Assembly: GCA_026710825.1 (NCBI GenBank)
Contig: JAPOQH010000098.1
Location: 29,986 to 93,985, forward strand
Direction: 5' to 3'
DNA from: Chloroflexota bacterium
GTDB taxonomy: Bacteria > Chloroflexota > Dehalococcoidia > Lucifugimonadales > UBA3495
DNA length: 64,000 bases
Part shown: in pieces, positions 58,202 to 64,000 of the stretch
Layout of the letters: each line of letters starts with the position of its first letter
How positions within the stretch are numbered: position 1 is the first letter of the stretch
Program-made: the position numbers and the translations under genes
The notes under the pieces: model-generated
Database searches by the model: none
What the model saw: the letters and a program-made list of their open reading frames with translations, nothing else
What the model was told of the DNA's origin: nothing

Positions 58202-59053
58202 ATGCCCGACCACCGTCTCCTTATCCTGTTCGCCCACCCCGACGACGAGGCCTTCCCTGTCGGAGGCACCATCGCCATGCACACTGCCCGCGGCGTAACC
58301 GCCCGGCTGATCACCGCCACCTCCGGCGAACTCGGCGAAATCCGCCAGCCCGGCTCCGCTACCCGCGAGACCATCGGCGAGGTCCGCCGCGCCGAACTCG
58401 CCCAGGCCATCCAGGAACTCGGCATCGAGTCCCACGACGTCCTCAGCTACCGCGATTCTGGCATGGCCGGCTGGGATGACAATCATCATCCCAAAGCTTT
58501 CGTCCAGGCCGACGAGCATGAGGTCGTCGCCCGCCTGGTGTTCGAAATCCGCCGCTTCCGTCCCCAGGTCATCCTCTCGTTCGGCCTGGACGGACTCTAC
58601 GGTCACCCCGACCACATCGCCATCTGCAACCACGCTACTACCGCGTTCCGCCTGGCCGCCGACGACACCGCCTTCCCGCACCATATGGCCATCGGCATCC
58701 AGCCCCATCAGACCGAACGTCTCTTCTACAGCGTCCGGCCCCGAGGTTTCCGCGTCCACATGGCCGAAACCCTGCGCGCCGCCGGTGTGGATTTCCCCAT
58801 GCCGTCACCCGACCGCGTCCACGACGGCGTCGATCTGGACACCATACACATCACTTCTGACGTGTCCGACGGCCTCGACGCCAAGATGGCCTGTATCAAG
58901 CGCCATTTCACCCAACTGCAACCCGATTGGCCCTACGAGCGCGTCCCCCGCGAGGTCGCAGCCTCCGTCATCGGCATCGAGCACTTCATCCGCGCCATAC
59001 CGCCCGTCGCCCCCGGCGAAACCGTCCCCCAGGATTTCTTCGCCGGCCTCTAG
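58202..59053 (+). CDS. PIG-L family deacetylase (MshB/Mca-like)
   Basis: This 283-aa zinc amidohydrolase has LILFAHPDDEAFPVGGT at the N-terminus (metal His and Asp-Asp of A-H-P-D-D-E) and YGHPDHIAICNHATTAF (second metal His). The family deacetylates GlcNAc-containing lipids or mycothiol conjugates. AGGGAGGGA precedes ATG 58202. The plus-strand gene is followed closely by a convergent Uma2 gene. Confidence 0.9.
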   Translation: MPDHRLLILFAHPDDEAFPVGGTIAMHTARGVTARLITATSGELGEIRQPGSATRETIGEVRRAELAQAIQELGIESHDVLSYRDSGMAGWDDNHHPKAFVQADEHEVVARLVFEIRRFRPQVILSFGLDGLYGHPDHIAICNHATTAFRLAADDTAFPHHMAIGIQPHQTERLFYSVRPRGFRVHMAETLRAAGVDFPMPSPDRVHDGVDLDTIHITSDVSDGLDAKMACIKRHFTQLQPDWPYERVPREVAASVIGIEHFIRAIPPVAPGETVPQDFFAGL

Positions 59054-59060
59054 CTGCCGA

Positions 59061-59750
59061 CTATTCGGGCATCACGTCGCCGACCGGTATCTCAAGGTCG
59101 GGAAACGCCGCGAGCGACAGCATCTCTCCGGCGTCGAACACGCGAACCCGTCCATAACCCGCAGCCATGGGTTGGTCGTAAACTTCTACTGTGCGAGCGT
59201 TGATGTCGCCCAACCAGACTTCGGGTATCCCATGCAGCGCGTACATCGGCAACTTGTGCCGCCGATCAAATCCCGCGCTTGTATCGGCGACCTCGATCAA
59301 CAGCATCACATCTTCCGGGAGAGGATGCGCTTCCAAATAATCCATTCGCGCTACCACCGCGATGTCAGGCTGCGGATGGTTGTCCTCGTCTAGTTGTATG
59401 GGGTTTTGCGTCCTTATCCTTGCTCGCCCAGATATCGCCAACGGCATCAGCTTCTCGGTAAATTCATCGACGCAAAACGCGTGCCGGCTCCCAACTGCGG
59501 CCATCTTGATTATCTCTCCCGCCAATAACTCAACCCGCTCGTCGGGAGCCAGAATCCCAACCTCGGCCATCCTGTAATACTCGCCCACCGTGAACCGCCG
59601 CCGCCGCCCGTCGTACTTGCAGAACAGCTCCCCATCCAGCAGCTCAATCCCGTCGCGCTCCGTCAGGATTCCCGCCTCGCCCATCGCGTAATACTCATCC
59701 ACGTTGAAACGCCGCCGCTCTGGAAGTTCGGTTGTCGTCGTGGTAGCCAT
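59061..59750 (-). CDS. Uma2 family putative endonuclease with a duplicated N-terminal segment
   Basis: This 229-aa protein has a complete Uma2 domain: PQPDIAVVAR, DVMLLIEVADTSAGFDRRHKLPMYALHGIPEVWLGD, with the acidic and lysine residues of a PD-(D/E)XK-like site. The N-terminus carries the same unit twice: RRFNVDEYYAMGEAGIL with ELLDGEL, then RRFTVGEYYRMAEVGIL with ELLAGEI. In ordinary Uma2 proteins it is present once. Only one full catalytic core follows. GGCGG precedes ATG 59750. Confidence 0.85.
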   Translation of the reverse strand: MATTTTTELPERRRFNVDEYYAMGEAGILTERDGIELLDGELFCKYDGRRRRFTVGEYYRMAEVGILAPDERVELLAGEIIKMAAVGSRHAFCVDEFTEKLMPLAISGRARIRTQNPIQLDEDNHPQPDIAVVARMDYLEAHPLPEDVMLLIEVADTSAGFDRRHKLPMYALHGIPEVWLGDINARTVEVYDQPMAAGYGRVRVFDAGEMLSLAAFPDLEIPVGDVMPE

Positions 59751-59814
59751 AACGCCGCCTGTCAAATGCGTGCCGATTGTCCGTCCATCCTGATTATACC
59801 GCCGACACTCATAA

Positions 59815-59836
59815 GGGCGGGTTTCATACCCGCCCC
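59815..59836 (-). repeat. GC hairpin (GGGCGGGTTTCATACCCGCCCC)
   Basis: A short hairpin of the GGGCGGGT family between two minus-strand genes; it could end the VOC gene transcript. Confidence 0.55.
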
Positions 59837-59866
59837 ATGAATGCTCTGGTCTATGTTCAGCGCACG

Positions 59867-60256
59867 CTACGACGGTCGCTGGATGATCTCCAGGCTCACC
59901 TTGTCCGGCGCCTCAACGAACATGACCTGCGACCCGGAAGGCATCGTCCACGGCTCGCAGATGATGTTCGCCCCGGTGGACTTGAACCTCTCAAACGCGC
60001 CCTGGATGTCGTCGGTCTCAAACCCGAAATGGTCCAGCCCGAAGCGCGGATGCGTCGAGCCGGCCACGGCGTTCTCGCCCTCGGCCTCGCCCGATACCGT
60101 CAGCAACGGCTGGCCGTTCAGCTCCAGCTGGTGCGACACCGTGGTGGACAGAGGTCGCGTCGACACGATCTCCGCGCCGAAGTTGTCCACGTAAAACTTG
60201 GCCGCGTTGTCCGGGTCCTCGCTCCGCAGATGTAGATGGTTGCAAACAAATGCCAT
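59867..60256 (-). CDS. VOC (glyoxalase) family protein
   Basis: This 129-aa protein has two modules: CNHLHLRSEDPDNAAKFYVDNFGAEIV and FGLDHFGFETDDIQGAFERFKSTGA, with the final metal Glu in DKVSLEIIQR. It is a diverged relative of the VOC protein at 55722. GGAGGA precedes ATG 60256. It sits just downstream of the isocitrate-lyase-type gene on the same strand. Confidence 0.88.
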   Translation of the reverse strand: MAFVCNHLHLRSEDPDNAAKFYVDNFGAEIVSTRPLSTTVSHQLELNGQPLLTVSGEAEGENAVAGSTHPRFGLDHFGFETDDIQGAFERFKSTGANIICEPWTMPSGSQVMFVEAPDKVSLEIIQRPS

Positions 60257-60299
60257 GATGGTTCCTCCGCATTGATTCTGTGTTCTATATCCCGACGTA

Positions 60300-60320
60300 G
60301 GGGCGACGGATCCGTCGCCC
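60300..60320 (-). repeat. Short GC palindrome (GGGCGACGGATCCGTCGCCC)
   Basis: A 20-base perfect palindrome preceded by GTAG, in the 82-base gap between the VOC and isocitrate-lyase-type genes. Confidence 0.6.
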
Positions 60321-60338
60321 TCGCCATTCCAAACCAAA

Positions 60339-61193
60339 CTACCGCAGGTAGTCGGCGATCTGCTGGTCGTAATCGGCCTTCCGCGTAACCTGCGCAATCA
60401 GGTCCGCCGAAGCCAGCGTGTCCCTCAGGTCGGCCGGCGCAACACCGTCTCGCAGCGCCTTCAAAGTGTCGTACACCGCCTTGATCGACGCCTGGAAGGA
60501 AAGGTGTCCTTGCAATGCGACGCGCACGCCGTTCTGTCCCAGCCATTCCTTGTCCGACAGTTCGCCCCCGGCGCCGCCCAGCAGCAGCGGAATGTTCAAC
60601 TCGGCGTTAACCGCTGCTACCTGCTCCTTGGTGGTCGCGCCCGCCACGAACATCGCGTCCACGCCCGCTGCTTCGTATGCCTTCGCGCGCCGGATGCATT
60701 CGTCGATTCCCAAGCTCAGGCTGCTGGTACGTCCCGCCACCACCAGGTTAGGGTCCGTGCGGCCCGACAGCGCGGCCTTCATCTTGCCCACGCCTTCTTC
60801 CAGCGAGATGAACCCGCCGTCGCCCCCGAACACCATCGGCAGGGTCGTGTCCTCGATCGTCAGCGCCGACACGCCCGACGCCTCAAGTTCCTCCACCGTA
60901 CGCTTGACGCTCAACGCGTTGCCGTAACCGTGGTCGGCGTCTACCATCAGCGGCAATTCGCCCGCCCGGCAAATCCGATAGATCTGCTGCGCGAATTCGC
61001 TCAGCGTCAGCACCACGTAGTCCGGCGCGCCCAGCACCGTCCCGCTGGCGATTGAACCGGCGAACATGCCGACCTCGAACCCAAGGTCCTCGGCGATCCG
61101 CGCCGAAATCGCATCAAATACCGAACCGGGGTGTACGCAGACGTCGCCAGCCAATACTGCGCGATACCGCTCCCTTCGCTTGGTGTAATCCAT
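60339..61193 (-). CDS. Isocitrate lyase/PEP mutase superfamily protein (oxaloacetate decarboxylase-like)
   Basis: This 284-aa TIM-barrel enzyme has FDAISARIAEDLGFEVGMFAGS, the Mg-binding loop PLMVDADHGYGN and TIEDTTLP. It lacks the K-K-C-G-H loop of isocitrate lyase, which favours the oxaloacetate decarboxylase, methylisocitrate-lyase-like or phosphonopyruvate hydrolase branches. AGGAG precedes ATG 61193 (an ATG 7 codons upstream is also open). Confidence 0.88.
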   Translation of the reverse strand: MDYTKRRERYRAVLAGDVCVHPGSVFDAISARIAEDLGFEVGMFAGSIASGTVLGAPDYVVLTLSEFAQQIYRICRAGELPLMVDADHGYGNALSVKRTVEELEASGVSALTIEDTTLPMVFGGDGGFISLEEGVGKMKAALSGRTDPNLVVAGRTSSLSLGIDECIRRAKAYEAAGVDAMFVAGATTKEQVAAVNAELNIPLLLGGAGGELSDKEWLGQNGVRVALQGHLSFQASIKAVYDTLKALRDGVAPADLRDTLASADLIAQVTRKADYDQQIADYLR

Positions 61194-61803
61194 GTGCTCT
61201 AGGCTCCTTTTCAACTCGTGCTTACCGCGTCAACTCGTCAATCCCGACTCAACTCGTGATTCCCGCTTCAACTCGTCATTCCTGCGAAAGCAGGAATCCA
61301 GAATATCATTGGCACACACAATGCTTGTGCATACCGTCAATCAGCAGTGCGCTAACGTCTGCTCGAGTGTATTCTAACCCAATCGCACGCCCACGCAACC
61401 CGGCGCGCGCCCTTGTCCCAGACCTCCCTATCATTCGCATACGCCGCGACAGTCCGCTCATGGCGAGCCTGTTGAACCATCATCCCATTCGCATACGCCG
61501 CCATAGTCCGCTCATGGCGCGCCTGTCGAACCACCATCTCATTCGCATACGCCGCCATAGTCGGCTCATGGTGAGCCTGTCGAACCACCATCCTGAACAC
61601 GAAGGCGACTTTCGTCCGCCTGGCACACCCCACATCCCGGCGGGTGCACCAGCCGCAACGCATCCCCCACCCCGTCGACGCCGAGCGGGCCGAATGCTAA
61701 TTACAACCCGCCCATCCATCGTTCCTGCGGAAGCAGGAACCCAGACATCCTTCGGCACGCACACGCCAATTCACCGCGGCCACCTAGCCGCAACATAAAC
61801 CCC
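61194..61803. other. Repeat-rich intergenic region
   Basis: This 610-base gap has a string of AACTCGT(C/G)A repeats (61212-61280), two dispersed hairpins (61275-61301 and 61721-61744) and three tandem 54-base units (61432-61593). Open frames crossing it have extreme Arg/Pro composition and are best read as noncoding. Confidence 0.65.
61432..61593 (+). repeat. Three tandem 54-base repeats
   Basis: Units at 61432-61485, 61486-61539 and 61540-61593 each begin CATTCGCATACGCCGC and end near GAACCA(C/T)CATC. They contain GCTCATGG(C/T)G(A/C)GCCTG(T/T)(T/C)GAACCA. Between units only a few bases differ. A fragment of the same repeat (TCCGCTCACGGTGAGCCGG) recurs at 63593-63613. Confidence 0.85.
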
Positions 61804-62634
61804 ATGACCACCATCATCGGCGTCGATTTCAGCGGCGCAAAGTCGGACCGCAACACCTGGGCTACTGTCGCTCGCTTGGAACACCCCGCGTCGCTCCATG
61901 TGGACTCGGCGCAACGCATCCCCCGCGCCGATCTCTACGACCTGCTCGTCGCCGTTCCGACTCCCGCCGTCGCGGCGTTGGATTTCCCCTTCGGCGTGCC
62001 CGCCCAATTCGCGTCCAGCATCGCGGCGCCTCCCGCTCCCACCGACATGCCCGACCTCTGGCGCGCCGTTCAACCAATCTCCGCAGTTGATTTCATCGCC
62101 GCACGCAACACCTTCGTTGCCGTTCACGGCGAGCCGAAACGTGCCGGCGACTTCAAATACCACCGCGAAAGCTACTCCCCGCTGCACAACGTCAACCCCA
62201 ACATGCTCCCCATGACCTGGCACGGCATCCAACTACTCCACCGTTGGCATCAGGAGCATCCTCGCCGCTGGTATGTCCCACCCCTCCCAGCGCCCGCACC
62301 GCCAGAAAATGTCGTAACCCTATTGGAACTCATGCCCGGCGCGTTGCTCAGGGCGTTGGCCCTGCCCTTCAAAGGCTACAAGCGCGGCCGCGATTCGGCC
62401 CATCGCCGCACCCAAATCCTCGACAACCTCGCCGCTGCTTCAGGCGTCGCCCTACCCGACCTCGACTCCGTCCGCGACGATTGCCTCGCCAACGACGACT
62501 GCCTCGACTCCGTGGTGGCCGCCGTCGGCGCCGCCATGTGGGCGCAGGATTCGTCCCGATTCCGCCATCCAACCGATGACGAACTGCTCGACGCCAAGCT
62601 CGAAGGCTGGATCTACGTCCCCAATCTCGACTGA
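61804..62634 (+). CDS. DUF429 family protein
   Basis: This 276-aa protein begins TTIIGVDFSGAKSDRNTW, the RNase H-like first strand with a conserved Asp, and has VAALDFPFGVP and a C-terminal ALVAAVGAAMWA-like helix (SVVAAVGAAMWAQD). DUF429 is predicted to be an RNase H-fold nuclease of unknown role. The ATG has no clear ribosome site, so the message may be leaderless. Confidence 0.8.
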   Translation: MTTIIGVDFSGAKSDRNTWATVARLEHPASLHVDSAQRIPRADLYDLLVAVPTPAVAALDFPFGVPAQFASSIAAPPAPTDMPDLWRAVQPISAVDFIAARNTFVAVHGEPKRAGDFKYHRESYSPLHNVNPNMLPMTWHGIQLLHRWHQEHPRRWYVPPLPAPAPPENVVTLLELMPGALLRALALPFKGYKRGRDSAHRRTQILDNLAAASGVALPDLDSVRDDCLANDDCLDSVVAAVGAAMWAQDSSRFRHPTDDELLDAKLEGWIYVPNLD

Positions 62635-62690
62635 CCACCCATCACAATCTGATAATCCTGTAAATCCTGTCTATCCCGGTGGGCGAAACC

Positions 62691-63356
62691 CTATCCGCGC
62701 CGTCGCCCCACCAGAAACCACACCAGTCCGATCGCCAGCGCTGTCCCGACCAACTGCATCACGATGAACAGCGGTGCAGACCCCGGGTATATCCCCGCAA
62801 ACGTGTCCGAAAACATCCGCGACACCGTAACCGCCGGATTCGCGAAGCTGGTCGACGATGTGAAGAAGTAAGCCGCCCCGATGTACGCTCCCACCGCCAC
62901 TGCGATCACGACGCCATTCCTGCGCGGGATCAGGAATATCACCATCAGCAGCCCCAGCGTCGCGATCACCTCGCCCAGCCATTGACCAGATCCGCCGCGC
63001 ACCTTCGTCGACCACACCACCGGTTCCAGCGAAAACATCAGGTTCGCCAGTATCGTTCCACAGATCCCGCCGACCACTTGCGCTCCGACGTAGGCCACCC
63101 CTTCCTTCCACGACCTGCCCTGCAGGACCACGTCGGCCAGCGTCACCGCCGGATTGAAGTGCGCGCCCGATATCGGCCCGAACGCCCAGATCAGCGCCAT
63201 CAACGCGAACGCCGTCGCCACCGCGTTCTCGAACAACTGCAGCCCCACGTCCCCGGGACTCAATCGCTGCGCCGCGATCCCGCTCCCGATCACCGCCATC
63301 AGCAGAAACGCGGTGCCCACTGCCTCGGCCGCCAACCGTTGCATCAACGGACGCAT
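62691..63356 (-). CDS. MIP family channel (aquaporin/glyceroporin-like)
   Basis: This 221-aa membrane channel has six helices and both pore motifs: ISGAHFNPAVTL and TSFANPAVTVSRMFSD. The second half fits the bacterial aquaporin branch near arsenic-resistance loci (SDTFAGIYPGSAPLFIVMQLVGT). It conducts water, glycerol or metalloids. ATG 63356 or 63344 is the start; longer frames run through a terminator-like hairpin. Confidence 0.9.
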   Translation of the reverse strand: MRPLMQRLAAEAVGTAFLLMAVIGSGIAAQRLSPGDVGLQLFENAVATAFALMALIWAFGPISGAHFNPAVTLADVVLQGRSWKEGVAYVGAQVVGGICGTILANLMFSLEPVVWSTKVRGGSGQWLGEVIATLGLLMVIFLIPRRNGVVIAVAVGAYIGAAYFFTSSTSFANPAVTVSRMFSDTFAGIYPGSAPLFIVMQLVGTALAIGLVWFLVGRRRG

Positions 63357-63922
63357 AGCCGACCAGCACCCGGACACAAAAAAAGAGCGGAATAACCGCT
63401 CATGCGCCCGATTCCACACATCGAAATGTCAACGAAATATCTCACGGCGAAACAGTCTAAAACCCAAACCCGCCCCGGTCAACCAAACGTTTCCTCGCCA
63501 TCAACCCCATTCGACTCCAGCCACCGATCCATCCGACTGCCGCCACCAATCCCATCCGACTGTCGTCCCCAGGTAATGTAGTCCGCTCAATATAGTCCGC
63601 TCACGGTGAGCCGGTCGAACCACAAACATCCCCCCACGCCAACCGTCATTCCTGCGGAAGCAGGAATCCAGAAACCCACAACCTCATCCATTCCCAGGTC
63701 TCGCTATCACTGACCCGACCCAATCCCTCACCCTGTAAATCCTGCCCATCCATGCAAATAAAAACCACTGACATCCACCCGTTGCCCATGCGTACGCCCG
63801 TTCTCTACACTGTACTCCACGTTAGGCAACCGGCCCGTGGCCACGGCCCATCGCCCGACCGGAAATTTCCACCACAAGGGGTCAACCAGAGGTTCAGGAC
63901 TAAACGGTCAACAATCGTCGGA
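63357..63922. other. Intergenic region with leader hairpin and repeats
   Basis: It contains a hairpin with T-run (63378-63401), a fragment of the 61432 repeat (63578-63623) and a dispersed hairpin (63645-63671). No protein-like frame is evident; the plus-strand open frame near 63752 is short and unlike a gene. Confidence 0.55.
63378..63401 (-). terminator. Terminator-like hairpin upstream of the MIP channel gene
   Basis: On the minus strand GAGCGG-TTATT-CCGCTC is followed by seven T. It lies 22 bases upstream of the channel start and more than 500 bases beyond the nearest upstream stop, so it may act as an attenuator or as a distant terminator. Confidence 0.6.
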
Positions 63923-64000
63923 TCATTTGCATCGCTGGCTCGCGCCTGAGGCTGTCTTCTTCCGCAGCATGGCCTTGACCAGTACGGCGGGTGTCTCCAC
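63923..64000 (-). CDS. C-terminal end of an unidentified gene (partial)
   Basis: The last 78 bases read on the minus strand as a 25-residue end (ETPAVLVKAMLRKKTA, then SGASQRCK) before TGA. The upstream part is beyond the window. Too short to classify. Confidence 0.35.
   Translation of the reverse strand: METPAVLVKAMLRKKTASGASQRCK

Noticed and set aside
61432..61593. Possible CRISPR array
   Set aside because: The three 54-base units are contiguous with no unique spacers, so this is a tandem repeat, not an array.
61052..61798. Long plus-strand open frame across the 54-base repeats
   Set aside because: The frame is open because the unit length is a multiple of three. The translation is Arg/Pro/His-rich and overlaps the isocitrate-lyase-type gene on the other strand.
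63752..63949. 65-codon plus-strand open frame near the window end
   Set aside because: No ribosome site, atypical composition, and overlaps a more plausible minus-strand gene end.
1..64000. tRNA, rRNA, transposase or prophage genes
   Set aside because: I looked for T-arm-like GGTTCGAATC motifs, rRNA blocks, and DDE or integrase motifs by eye and saw none convincing; a covariance or profile search would settle it.

Overview
The window is a GC-rich, densely packed bacterial chromosome segment with about 75 supportable genes. I found no rRNA, tRNA, CRISPR array, transposase or phage module. The gene content points to a chemoheterotrophic Chloroflexota-like bacterium, and a SAR202/Dehalococcoidia-type lineage would fit. 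The reasons are an F420 reductase (npdG) with a luciferase-family oxidoreductase, many VOC, FAH, MDR-dehydrogenase and molybdopterin hydroxylase genes, a mycobacterial-type RpiB, and many small hairpin repeats. This placement is inference from gene content, not a phylogeny.

Layout. 1-9.9 kb: the tail of an amidohydrolase, a NucS-like PD-(D/E)XK protein, a cyclase, a retropepsin/small-protein pair, TenA, CoxG, an M20 amidohydrolase, an ABC exporter pair, a DAO oxidoreductase, a HEPN-like protein and an HNH protein, nearly all on the minus strand. 9.9-14.4 kb: MOSC, an HpaB-type monooxygenase, a double-ACT protein and histidine decarboxylase. 14.4-22.7 kb: an alpha/beta hydrolase, a Swt1-HEPN/TPR protein, a two-gene sulfopyruvate-decarboxylase-like enzyme, and a nitrile-hydratase/thiocyanate-hydrolase-like operon. 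In that operon the beta subunit is split in two and two fold-III PLP genes sit between the beta and alpha genes. 22.7-28.4 kb: serS, a Uma2 protein, lysS, a Yip1 protein and a folate cyclo-ligase.

28.6-40.6 kb: ChrA and TauE/SafE transporters, an Ldh-type dehydrogenase, GNAT, an MDR dehydrogenase, an FAH hydrolase, hicBA, a solute-binding-fold protein without a signal peptide beside a FIST sensor protein, a membrane-anchored trypsin-like protease and rpiB. 41-49.5 kb: a zinc alcohol dehydrogenase, a higA-higB-higA module, an LLM oxidoreductase, a coiled-coil membrane protein with an apparent frameshift, and an OmpR-type two-component pair followed by two paralogous exported proteins. 49.5-64 kb: an orphan xanthine-dehydrogenase-type large subunit, npdG, two VOC proteins, a GmrSD-like DUF262/HNH protein, a PIG-L deacetylase, a Uma2 protein with an internal duplication, a PEP-mutase/isocitrate-lyase protein, a DUF429 protein and an aquaporin-family channel.

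The metabolic genes together suggest catabolism of small organic nitrogen, nitrile-like, hydroxy-acid and ring-derived compounds. The less familiar material is the split NHase operon with its lysine-less PLP paralog, the toxin gene flanked by two antitoxin genes, the Swt1-HEPN/TPR protein, and the FIST plus cytosolic binding-protein pair. Intergenic gaps carry at least three families of short dispersed or tandem repeats. Many genes are preceded by a TGN-TAnnnT extended -10 element.
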